Made by a program: the position numbers and the translations under genes. The notes beneath the pieces were generated by a model that was not told the DNA's origin, did no database searches, and saw only the letters and a program-made list of their open reading frames with translations. A DNA stretch of 40,086 nt from Compostibacillus humi (lineage in GTDB: Bacteria > Bacillota > Bacilli > Bacillales > Amphibacillaceae), in assembly GCF_014637175.1 (NCBI RefSeq), contig NZ_BMEV01000029.1:1-40086 (forward strand), read 5' to 3'. Of the stretch, positions 32,434 to 40,086 are shown one piece after another (position 1 is the stretch's first letter; each line of letters starts with the position of its first letter).

Positions 32434-35215
32434 AAAACCAGCTTCTTGCCTTGTCCATCAGATTTTTCGTTGTATCGAAATGAATCGGAACATCTGGTAT
32501 GGAACGGATAAAGTATTTTCCGTACCGGGCAGTCATGATACGTGCGTCACAAATAAACACAATTCCTCGGTCTTGACTGGAACGGATTAACCGGCCAAAC
32601 CCTTGTTTAAATTTGATGACTGCATTCGGCAAGGCAAATTCCATAAACGGATTTTCACCGGATTCCTTTAAGTATTGAGCCTTTGCTTCATATACCGGGT
32701 GATCCGGCGGCTGAAATGGAAGCCTTACGATGACAAGACTGGAAAGATCTTCTCCGGGTATGTCCACCCCTTCCCAGAAAGAACTTGTTCCGAAAAGAAT
32801 TGCCTGTTCATAGGATTGGAAATTTTTTTTCAGCCTCTCCCTGCTTCCGCTCGTAATTCCTTGGGCGATTAAAATAAAACGCTCTACTTCCAGTGATTCC
32901 TTAATGATAGTATACGTATTTTTTAACATCTCGTAGGATGTAAACAGGACGAGCATTCTTCCGTCCGTAATTTGTGCTAAAGAAATAATCGCTTCCGCCG
33001 TAGCGTAGATGAAGTCATCCGTATTTCTGGAAGAGATATTCGGAAAATCATTAGGAACTAATACTTGAACTTGTTCAGCATAGGAAAATGGGCTTTCGAT
33101 TTTTTTCGTCGCAAAGGTCTCGTCGGTAAGCCCTAAACTTTTCACCGCATAGGAAAAGGATTGGTTAATCGTTAATGTAGCACTCGTTAAAACGACACTT
33201 TTTTTCTGCTGGAAAAATTGTTTTTGCAATATTTGGGAAATGTCCGTCGGCTCACAGTATAGAAACACAGCATTTTGGGTGCTTTTCGTATCAATTTCAA
33301 TCCATTTTACAATATTATCATTTTCAGCAAGAAACATTTGCTCTATCGCATCTAAAATTTGCTGCAGCGCATCTATCTTTCCGTCAATTTGGTCCATATC
33401 GTACGGTTCCAGCTGGCTGTAATTTTGTTTCATGATGGACAGCAAAAGGATTAAATCACGAAATAAATAGGTTAAATTAGCCGCCATTTCCTGATGCCCG
33501 GCACTATACAAATTCGTTTTCCCCTCATTGAGGCGGAACTGCAGTCTCCCAATATCACTGTAGGACGGGCTGTTTTTTTCCCTGCCAAGTGCCAGCTGGT
33601 ACAATGAATGATAAAATTCATCCAATTCATATTTGGCCGTATTTAATAATTCGTCCCATCGTCGCCAAATTTCTTCTGTTTTATCCAGACCGTATTTAGA
33701 AATTAACGAACCGGTCAGCTTATCTTCATCACTGTAGCCGAGCTGATTTAGCAAATACATTACGTTTCGGTAATCCAATTTTAGCCCCTGCTGATGGCTG
33801 GCAGTCGTTTCAAAATGATGGGCTTCATCAATAATCACCTTTTCATAGCTAGGTAAAAATTGATAATCATTATACATGTCACTGCATAAAAGGGCATGGT
33901 TCGTAATGATAATGTCCGCCTGCTGGGCTAATTTTCTCGCCTTTTGATAAAAGGAACGGTGAAACCATGGAGAATGGGGATCCCGGATACCTTCCGCTTC
34001 GGTTGAAATCCGTTTGTAAAATAAATAGCCGCTGGAAGGGAGATGAATTTCATCAATGTCCCCTGTTTCCGTTTCCGTCAGCCAAACTAAAATCATCGCC
34101 TTGGATAAAGCCACATCATAATTGTTGTTCTGATTATTTGTCAATTCATCATGGAATTTTTCCAAGCTGATATAGTGGTATTTTCCTTTCAGCAGACTGA
34201 CATGGATCGGGATGTCGATGATTTTTTCCAGGAGCGGTATTTCCTCTTCCAATAATTGGCTTTGCAGCTGGGTCGTATACGTACTGATTACAACCCGTTT
34301 ATCTTCCTGAATTGCATCATAAATTGCCGGAAGCAAATAGGCAATGCTTTTTCCGATTCCGGTTTCCGCTTCAACTAATGCATGCTGTTCCGATTGAAAG
34401 GAATCATAAATCAACTCGGACATTTCCTGCTGCCCCATCCGTTTTTCATATTTGTCAAATAATTTTTGCAGCCCTTCACTGTATATATAATCGATAAATT
34501 CTCCGAACGAATACGGGAATCGGCGGTCCTTTGCCGCTTTCGGAATCTCCATTTTGCGGTAAGCAAGTCCGCGGAAAACTTCAATGTCCTTATTCGTGCT
34601 GGAGGAAAATTGTAATTCTTCTTCCCTTTTCTTTAATAGTTCATCCAAATCAGATGTAAACATCTTCTCCAGACTGCGAAGGGAATGAATCGTCTCCCAC
34701 GGCAACTGATTTAGTTTTTCTTTTAATTTTAAAAATAATTTTGCCGTGACATACGCGTCGGACAAGGCGCGGTGAGGGTCATGATGTTCGATATGGAGAT
34801 ATTCAGCAAGCTGTCCCAATTTAAAACTCGGAGCTTGCGGGAATAAAATTCTTGACATTTCCACCGTGTCAATGATCGGGTTCGTTAATTTCCCCCAGCC
34901 ATTCCTTTCCAATTCCGCATTTAGAAAGCCTAAATCAAAGGCAACGTTATGGGCAATTACATAACTATTGTCAAAGATGCGGACGATTTTTTCTGCTACT
35001 TCGTCAAATAGGGGGGCATTTTCCACATCTTCATCCGTTATACCGGTTAAATTAGAGATAAAAGCCGGAATATTTGTTTCCGGATAAAGAAAGGTAGTTT
35101 TCGTATCGACAATTTTATCTTCTTCGATTACAACTAACCCAATTTCAATAATTCGATCTCCTTTTTTTGGAGAGTGCCCTGTTGTTTCTAAATCGATGAC
35201 AACAAATCTTTCCAT
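32432..35215 (-). CDS. dinG: DinG-type helicase/exonuclease
   Basis: A 927-residue protein with an N-terminal DEDDh 3'-5' exonuclease (about 1-165; D8 and E10, late HRALSDAY) joined to an XPD/DinG superfamily 2 helicase (K289 in the Walker A loop TGIGKS, DEAH at 463-466). This is the bacillus form, which lacks the iron-sulfur cysteines of E. coli DinG. In Firmicutes the exonuclease part is active on single-stranded DNA while helicase activity is doubtful. Start ATG 35215 follows GGTGA; GTG 35224 is that site itself. It begins 69 bases after birA. Confidence 0.9.
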   Translation of the reverse strand: MERFVVIDLETTGHSPKKGDRIIEIGLVVIEEDKIVDTKTTFLYPETNIPAFISNLTGITDEDVENAPLFDEVAEKIVRIFDNSYVIAHNVAFDLGFLNAELERNGWGKLTNPIIDTVEMSRILFPQAPSFKLGQLAEYLHIEHHDPHRALSDAYVTAKLFLKLKEKLNQLPWETIHSLRSLEKMFTSDLDELLKKREEELQFSSSTNKDIEVFRGLAYRKMEIPKAAKDRRFPYSFGEFIDYIYSEGLQKLFDKYEKRMGQQEMSELIYDSFQSEQHALVEAETGIGKSIAYLLPAIYDAIQEDKRVVISTYTTQLQSQLLEEEIPLLEKIIDIPIHVSLLKGKYHYISLEKFHDELTNNQNNNYDVALSKAMILVWLTETETGDIDEIHLPSSGYLFYKRISTEAEGIRDPHSPWFHRSFYQKARKLAQQADIIITNHALLCSDMYNDYQFLPSYEKVIIDEAHHFETTASHQQGLKLDYRNVMYLLNQLGYSDEDKLTGSLISKYGLDKTEEIWRRWDELLNTAKYELDEFYHSLYQLALGREKNSPSYSDIGRLQFRLNEGKTNLYSAGHQEMAANLTYLFRDLILLLSIMKQNYSQLEPYDMDQIDGKIDALQQILDAIEQMFLAENDNIVKWIEIDTKSTQNAVFLYCEPTDISQILQKQFFQQKKSVVLTSATLTINQSFSYAVKSLGLTDETFATKKIESPFSYAEQVQVLVPNDFPNISSRNTDDFIYATAEAIISLAQITDGRMLVLFTSYEMLKNTYTIIKESLEVERFILIAQGITSGSRERLKKNFQSYEQAILFGTSSFWEGVDIPGEDLSSLVIVRLPFQPPDHPVYEAKAQYLKESGENPFMEFALPNAVIKFKQGFGRLIRSSQDRGIVFICDARIMTARYGKYFIRSIPDVPIHFDTTKNLMDKARSWF

Positions 35216-35284
35216 TTTGTTCACCAGCTTTCTCGGGCTGACCTTTCGATGTAAGCAATTTCCCTAAAAAATTTTTTATGTAGA

Positions 35285-36280
35285 TTATACTGTAAACCAG
35301 TCGATTTCTCCGGAATACAGTTTCGTTTTATTCCCGTCCTTATCTTTTGTCAGCAGGGCGCCGTCTTCGGCAATGCCTAAAAATGGCGCCTCCCAACAAT
35401 CATGGAAGGTACGGATTTTGATGTTTTCGCCAATTTTGAAGCCGTAGCTTTCCCATTCGGCTTTAATATCAGAAAAACCGTTATGAACGTATTCTTCATA
35501 CGTTTTTTCAAATTCAACTAATACTTTTTGTATTAAATTTTTGATTGGCCAATTTTCTCCAGTGGCAATGGCCAAAGATGTCGCTTTATTTTTAATCTCC
35601 TCTTGTATATCTTCAGCACGATGGTTCACATTCATGCCTATTCCGACAATAATATATTGAATCAGGTCCTGTTCCGCCTGCATTTCTGTCAGGATACCGG
35701 CTATTTTTTTTCCGGAAATTAGTAAATCATTTGGCCATTTAATCGCCAAGCTGTCTTTTTGTTCCGGCTGGAGAAAGGACTCAATTGCTTTAGCTAAAGC
35801 GACAGCAGTCATTAACGTAATTTGCGGGGCATCCTGGGGCAGGATTTTCGGACGAAGGATAATACTCATCCAAATCCCCTTCCCTTTCGTCGAATGCCAC
35901 TCTCGTCTCATTCTTCCCCTGCCTTTTGTCTGTTCATCGGCGATGACAATTGTTCCTTCTTCTGCTCCATCTTGTGCCAGTTCATGTGCCACTGTTTGGG
36001 TGGAAGTAATCGTTTCTTTATGCAAAATGGATTTCGCCAGCCATTTTGTTTGCAGCCCCCACTGAATCGTATTTTCGCTCAGTTTATCCGGAAAGGAAAT
36101 AATCCGGTATCCTTTATTCGGTTTTGCTTCAATGATGTATCCGTCTTTTTTCAATTCATTCATATGCTTCCATACTGCATTTCTGGAAATTTGCAATTGA
36201 TCCGATAAATCTTGGCCGGATACATATTGATGCTGATTTTTCTCAAGAATAGCGATTAATTTATTTCGGGTGGATGACAT
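35285..36280 (-). CDS. birA: biotin ligase/repressor BirA
   Basis: A 331-residue bifunctional protein: an N-terminal winged HTH (about 5-60, QDLSDQLQISRNAVWKH) binds the biotin operator, and the ligase (about 80-330) attaches biotin to carboxylases. The biotinyl-AMP loop GRGRMRREW and KWPNDLL are intact. Start ATG 36280 follows AAAGGAGTGG and overlaps the end of cca by 25 bases, so translation is coupled. In B. subtilis panBCD follow; here dinG is next. Confidence 0.95.
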   Translation of the reverse strand: MSSTRNKLIAILEKNQHQYVSGQDLSDQLQISRNAVWKHMNELKKDGYIIEAKPNKGYRIISFPDKLSENTIQWGLQTKWLAKSILHKETITSTQTVAHELAQDGAEEGTIVIADEQTKGRGRMRREWHSTKGKGIWMSIILRPKILPQDAPQITLMTAVALAKAIESFLQPEQKDSLAIKWPNDLLISGKKIAGILTEMQAEQDLIQYIIVGIGMNVNHRAEDIQEEIKNKATSLAIATGENWPIKNLIQKVLVEFEKTYEEYVHNGFSDIKAEWESYGFKIGENIKIRTFHDCWEAPFLGIAEDGALLTKDKDGNKTKLYSGEIDWFTV

Positions 36281-37455
36281 CTTATCCACTCCTTTATTTG
36301 TTCTTTATTATTTTCTAGTTGTCCAAATACAACCATTTTTTCAATATTATTTAATAATTCTTTAATCCATGGTCCTTTTTTCCGCTGCGGGAAAATGTCT
36401 AAAATGTCTTTTCCGTCAACGGCAAGGTCCTTCCGTTCTTGAATCGGGAGCTTTTCGTACAATCGGTAAAGTTCTGCTGCTTCAGCCGAACTGCCCTCGA
36501 TGCTGTTTAGGACATGGATGAACCCTTCGTACAAAGAAGGGGGCAATTGATAGGCAATCCACTCGTCGATGCCGTTTTCTTTAAAATGATGATATGCATC
36601 TGCAATCATCATCGCTTCTCGCCGGGTAGTATTCGAGCATTTCCATTCATCGATAAAGGTCCGGATAGCAATATCGGGCTGTAACAGGTGCAAATAGGCA
36701 ACCGTTTCACTCAATGTAACTAGCGGACGGATTCCCTTTGTGACTTGTTGTAACATACTCGGATACCGGCTAAAGAGAGGAAGATAATCTTGTACGCCGG
36801 TTTGGATCAGATAATGTATTCCTTTATAATTTTCCGTTCCAGCAAATGTTTTTTCCAGCTCTTTCGCAATCCGTTCCACGGCAATGTTCGTCATCTTATC
36901 TTTTACCCGCTGGATGGCATCTAACGTATTATTTTCAATGGAAAAACCGAGCTGACTGGAAAATCGAATTGCCCTTAATATCCGCAAAGGATCTTCCAGG
37001 AAACGGTCATATCCGCAGCCGACCGTACGGATTTGCCGATTTGATAAGTCCTCTTGTCCGCCGAATAAATCGATGATGTTTCCATCGATATCCATTGCCA
37101 TCGCATTAATGGTAAAATCTCTTCGCTTTAAATCTTCTTCAATATTAGAAATAAAAGTGACCGAATCGGGATGGCGGTAATCTGAATATTTCCCGTCTAA
37201 GCGAAAGGTCGTCACTTCATAGGACTCATGCTGATATCGGACAATAACGGTGCCATGATCAATACCGACAGGAATCACTTTCGGAAATATTTCCATTATC
37301 ACTTCCGGTGTTGCAGAGGTCGTAATATCGATATCGCCAATTGGCCGGTTCAGCAAAAAGTCCCTGACGCAGCCGCCGACGAAATAGGCTTCATAACCGT
37401 GGCCGAGTATCGTTTTTATAATTGGTTTTGCCTTTTCAAAGGGGGTTTCATGCAT
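36256..37455 (-). CDS. cca: CCA tRNA nucleotidyltransferase
   Basis: A 399-residue class II enzyme that adds or repairs the CCA 3' end of tRNA without a template. The catalytic head has VGGCVRDFLL (26-35) and D41-I-D43 as metal ligands; RRDFTINAMA and the ERIAKELEK region for base selection follow. Start ATG 37455 is chosen because GGGTGA lies 5 bases upstream; GTG 37464 overlaps it. Length fits the B. subtilis enzyme. Confidence 0.95.
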   Translation of the reverse strand: MHETPFEKAKPIIKTILGHGYEAYFVGGCVRDFLLNRPIGDIDITTSATPEVIMEIFPKVIPVGIDHGTVIVRYQHESYEVTTFRLDGKYSDYRHPDSVTFISNIEEDLKRRDFTINAMAMDIDGNIIDLFGGQEDLSNRQIRTVGCGYDRFLEDPLRILRAIRFSSQLGFSIENNTLDAIQRVKDKMTNIAVERIAKELEKTFAGTENYKGIHYLIQTGVQDYLPLFSRYPSMLQQVTKGIRPLVTLSETVAYLHLLQPDIAIRTFIDEWKCSNTTRREAMMIADAYHHFKENGIDEWIAYQLPPSLYEGFIHVLNSIEGSSAEAAELYRLYEKLPIQERKDLAVDGKDILDIFPQRKKGPWIKELLNNIEKMVVFGQLENNKEQIKEWIRCHPPEIN

Positions 37456-37460
37456 TACGA

Positions 37461-38576
37461 TCACCCATTTTTGTATATTTCGATATATTCGTTCACTATG
37501 CGTTCAGAATGAAAGTGTTTTTTTGCTCTTAAATACGCATTTTCGGAAAAGGTGCGCCATCTTTTCTCGTCTGTCAGCAGTTGTATTGCATACTCTGCCG
37601 CTTTTTCGACATCCTGGGCCGGCACAATATACCCTGTTTGACCATGGGCAATAACTTCCGGAATTCCCCCCACATTTGTCCCAATGCTCGGTACTTTGCA
37701 CGCCATCGCTTCTAAAATGACCAAACCAAAACTCTCTTTTTCCGACAGCAATAATAGCAAATCGGAAATCGCAAGTAAGTCGCTAATATTGTTTTGTTTG
37801 CCTAAAAACAATACTTCTTCTTGCAATTCAAGTTCATGAACGAGCTGCACCATGGAAGTATATTCCGGTCCATCCCCAACTAACAGTAATTTGCATTTTA
37901 CCTGTTCTTTTACCTTCTGAAATGTATAGATTATATCCTGTACTCGTTTTACTTTGCGGAAATTGGAAATATGGATCAGTATCTTTTCGTCCGGCTGAAT
38001 GTTAAAATCTCTTTTTAACCCCGGGGCCGTTTTAGGAAAATACTCCTTTTCATTCACGAAGTTATGGATTACGGCAATGTCTCTGTCAATTTTTAGCATT
38101 TGCTTCGTCTGTTCCATTAAGCTGCGGGAAACAGCGGTAACCACATCCGACTTTTCAATGGCATACGTTATCATTTTTTTAAAGTGCTGATCAATCCCAA
38201 GAACGGTAATATCCGTGCCGTGCAAAGTCGTAATGATTTTTACTTTATTTTGTGCCATTTCCCTTGCCAAAATAGCGCATATCGCATGGGGAATTGCGTA
38301 GTGGACATGCAAAATATCCAGCTGTTCCCGGTCGATGACTTCCGCCATTTTGGAAATTAGCGCAAGATCATAGGGCGGATATTGGAAAACCGGATAGTGG
38401 CTTAATTCCACCTGATGGTAATATATTTTTGGATGCAGCTTCTCAAGGCGAAAAGGAATGCTTGATGTAATAAAATGAATTTCATGTCCTCGTTCCGACA
38501 GCAGTTTCCCTAATTCCGTGGCAATAATTCCGGATCCGCCTACAGTTGGATAACATGCGATTCCGATTTTTAACAT
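37461..38576 (-). CDS. bshA: bacillithiol N-acetylglucosaminyl-malate synthase BshA
   Basis: A 371-residue GT4 glycosyltransferase joining N-acetylglucosamine to L-malate, the first step to bacillithiol, the thiol of bacilli. The start MLKIGIACYPTVGGSGIIATELG, HGTDITVLG, and the donor-binding SEKESFGLVILEAMACKVP with NVGGIPEVI are typical. bshB1, its partner in B. subtilis, is not adjacent here, so the deacetylase must be encoded elsewhere. The ribosome site is weak (GGATGG). Confidence 0.94.
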   Translation of the reverse strand: MLKIGIACYPTVGGSGIIATELGKLLSERGHEIHFITSSIPFRLEKLHPKIYYHQVELSHYPVFQYPPYDLALISKMAEVIDREQLDILHVHYAIPHAICAILAREMAQNKVKIITTLHGTDITVLGIDQHFKKMITYAIEKSDVVTAVSRSLMEQTKQMLKIDRDIAVIHNFVNEKEYFPKTAPGLKRDFNIQPDEKILIHISNFRKVKRVQDIIYTFQKVKEQVKCKLLLVGDGPEYTSMVQLVHELELQEEVLFLGKQNNISDLLAISDLLLLLSEKESFGLVILEAMACKVPSIGTNVGGIPEVIAHGQTGYIVPAQDVEKAAEYAIQLLTDEKRWRTFSENAYLRAKKHFHSERIVNEYIEIYKNG

Positions 38577-38594
38577 TGTTTATCCAACCATCCT

Positions 38595-39392
38595 TTAAAT
38601 TTGAATTATATTTTCCAAACCATATACGTAATGATCTAATTCCATTACTTTAAATACGGATAATTTGACCCCGTGCATGAATGACTTCCGGTCCAATGAG
38701 TCATGGCGAATCGTTAACGTTTGCCCTGCACCGCCGAAAATAACTTCCTGGTGGGCGACAAGCCCGGGAAGCCGTACACTGTGGATTCGCAAACCGTCCC
38801 AATCTGCTCCCCTAGCCCCAGGGAAAACCTCTTTTTCTTCTGGATGTCCTTGCTGTTTGTACATTCTCGTTTCCCGGATGAGTTCGGCTGTTTTGACTGC
38901 CGTTCCCGACGGAGCATCTCTTTTATTGTCATGATGCATTTCTATAATTTCCACGTCCGGCAAATATTTGGCAGCAATCTGGGAAAATTTCATCATTAAA
39001 ACGGCGCCAATGGCAAAATTTGGAGCGATAATCGTCCCAATCTTTTTCTCATTGGCAAGACTTTTAATTTCTTCCAGCTGTTCCCGGGCGATTCCGGAAG
39101 TTCCAACAACGGGTCGGACACCATGCTGTAAGGCTGCCATTGTATTTTTGAAACCTGCCTCAGGAATCGTCAGATCGATCAACACATCCGGTTTTACGGA
39201 TTCGAAGCATTCATGAATATCTGTAAAAATAGGTACAGCTAGGTCCGGCATGCCTGGAAGATCTTTTAACAGCTTTCCGTTATTTATTCGGTCAACGCAT
39301 GCAAGGAGGGAAAATTCCTCCTCATTTGCAATCATTTTTATTGCTTCGGCTCCCATTTTCCCTCTTGGGCCGCTTACAACGATGTTAATCAT
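38595..39392 (-). CDS. dapB: 4-hydroxy-tetrahydrodipicolinate reductase
   Basis: A 265-residue NAD(P)H-dependent enzyme of the diaminopimelate and lysine pathway, needed for cell wall peptides and dipicolinate. The cofactor loop G8-x2-G11-x2-G14 is in SGPRGKMG and the catalytic motif is [16 protein letters not shown] start at ATG 39392, six bases after AAGGAGG; ATG 39395 is also possible. It overlaps the end of the MazG-like gene by 8 bases. mgsA and bshB1, found between dapB and bshA in B. subtilis, are absent. Confidence 0.95.
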   Translation of the reverse strand: MINIVVSGPRGKMGAEAIKMIANEEEFSLLACVDRINNGKLLKDLPGMPDLAVPIFTDIHECFESVKPDVLIDLTIPEAGFKNTMAALQHGVRPVVGTSGIAREQLEEIKSLANEKKIGTIIAPNFAIGAVLMMKFSQIAAKYLPDVEIIEMHHDNKRDAPSGTAVKTAELIRETRMYKQQGHPEEKEVFPGARGADWDGLRIHSVRLPGLVAHQEVIFGGAGQTLTIRHDSLDRKSFMHGVKLSVFKVMELDHYVYGLENIIQI

Positions 39393-39753
39393 CATTCTCC
39401 TCCTTCTCTATTTTCGTCCAGCGATCTTTGTCTCTCGTTTCAAATTTGTTCATCGACTGGTTAAAAGCTTGTGCCAGATCAATATCCAACGAATTGGCAA
39501 AACAGGCAAGGACAAAAAGGATATCGCCGATTTCTTCTTCTACCGTCTTCTCTTCTTCTGTCGGCTTTTTCGGTTTTTCTCCATAATAATGGTTTATCTC
39601 CCGGGCTAACTCCCCCGTTTCTTCCGTCAGCCTGGCCATTAAACTTAAAGGAGAAAAATATCCTTCTTTAAACTGGGAGATATAGTCATCTACCCGTTTT
39701 TGCATTTCCTTCGTAGTTAAACGATTTGTATTGATTGTAATTACCTCCCTCAA
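39385..39753 (-). CDS. ypjD: MazG-like nucleotide pyrophosphohydrolase YpjD
   Basis: A ~116-122-residue all-alpha NTP pyrophosphohydrolase, like B. subtilis YpjD. The metal motifs EETGE and, ~30 residues later, EEEIGD are intact. The start is unclear. The best ribosome site, GAGGGAGG, stands before no ATG, GTG or TTG; the codon 8 bases after it is ATC (39735), giving a start that would match the B. subtilis length. The listed TTG 39753 has the site inside the gene. It leads dapB, as in B. subtilis. Confidence 0.8.
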   Translation of the reverse strand: MREVITINTNRLTTKEMQKRVDDYISQFKEGYFSPLSLMARLTEETGELAREINHYYGEKPKKPTEEEKTVEEEIGDILFVLACFANSLDIDLAQAFNQSMNKFETRDKDRWTKIEKEENDD

Positions 39754-40086
39754 TTTGCAAAAAAATGAAAAGGTAAATGATTATTGTAATTCAGCAAATA
39801 ATAAAGGTACCCTTCATCTGCATCAAAACAGATTCACATTTGCAGTTGATTCATCTATGTATTTCGTGAAAAATGTATATCGAGACACATGTCCATCTCT
39901 TTAATGTTAGCGAATGATAGCACTTTTGACAAATTATTTCTCTGTCTGAACTTGCTTAAAGATTGGCGTTTACGTATGTGTAAAATAGTTCTCGGTGATA
40001 TTTCTACAAAATCCTAGCCAAAAAGGAAGAGGCACTCTATCATAAATGTATGCTTACTAGGGCAAATACACTTAGAAAGAGGCCTC
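39754..40086. other. non-coding right edge with the ypjD promoter
   Basis: A minus-strand promoter fits at 39904-39932 (TTGTCA, 17 bases, TAACAT), giving ypjD a leader of about 165 bases. I see no lysine riboswitch or T-box consensus in it. From 40018, CCAAAAAGGAAGAGGCAC resembles the right arm of the IS hairpin (CCAATAAAGGAAGAGGCCAC at 537-556), and AAAGAGGCC recurs at the last bases, so the window may run into another element end. No gene is seen. Confidence 0.4.

Noticed and set aside
39736-39900. Lysine riboswitch or T-box before ypjD-dapB
   Set aside because: No lysine riboswitch core and no GGTGGTACCGCG-type T-box sequence are present, and no terminator stem is seen.

Overview
The window is a chromosomal segment of a spore-forming, low-GC Bacillaceae. 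The evidence is the block ypjD-dapB-bshA-cca-birA-dinG-ypmB-asnS-dnaD-nth // ponA-recU // yppC-yppE-gpsB-rnpB-ypsC, which follows the Bacillus subtilis chromosome, plus a spore protein gene (sspM), bacillithiol synthesis (bshA), strong AGGAGG ribosome sites and frequent GTG/TTG starts. A ba3-type oxidase operon and an L. casei-length ThyA would suit a thermotolerant Bacillaceae (Caldibacillus/Geobacillus neighbourhood), but the species is inferred, not read.

Layout. 1-602: 3' part of an ISL3-family insertion sequence cut by the window edge. 0.75-2.2 kb: two GNAT acetyltransferases and a truncated globin. 2.5-7.4 kb: FAD/Rieske oxidoreductase, 7Fe-type ferredoxin, LysM-M14 peptidoglycan peptidase, a small protein, an MsrA-MsrB fusion and a YqfQ-like protein. 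7.6-9.5 kb: an SOS-box-controlled YolD-like gene, YozE, and a Tat operon with two tandem tatA genes and tatC. 9.6-14.4 kb: folate/thymidylate genes dfrA, thyA and fhs around a secreted-type NlpC/P60 enzyme, then cspD behind a separately terminated transcript. 14.8-17.2 kb: ba3-type cytochrome oxidase (IIa, II, I). 17.2-21.5 kb: bpsA-bpsB (type III polyketide synthase and methyltransferase), M32 carboxypeptidase, THUMP RNA methyltransferase. 21.6-24.9 kb: RNase P RNA, gpsB, cdd, yppE, small proteins, sspM, yppC. 24.9-28.3 kb: recU-ponA. 28.3-39.8 kb: one long minus-strand housekeeping run for DNA repair, replication, Asn-tRNA synthesis, helicase/exonuclease, biotin ligase, tRNA CCA end, bacillithiol and lysine/diaminopimelate synthesis.

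The genes are mostly core functions: cell wall growth and remodelling (PBP1A, GpsB, RecU partner gene, LysM and NlpC/P60 enzymes, DapB), one-carbon and thymidylate metabolism (Fhs, ThyA, DfrA), redox protection (Msr, BshA, ferredoxin) and respiration. I found no clear new multi-gene system. The best unexplained signals are non-coding: a sigma-A promoter plus a long terminator hairpin that would give a ~100-nt RNA just upstream of cspD; a second promoter/terminator pair facing the dinG 3' end; a dyad operator between thyA and the NlpC/P60 gene; and a consensus SOS box inside the promoter of a lone yolD-like gene. Three small genes read directly from the DNA are a second tatA, oxidase subunit IIa and sspM.
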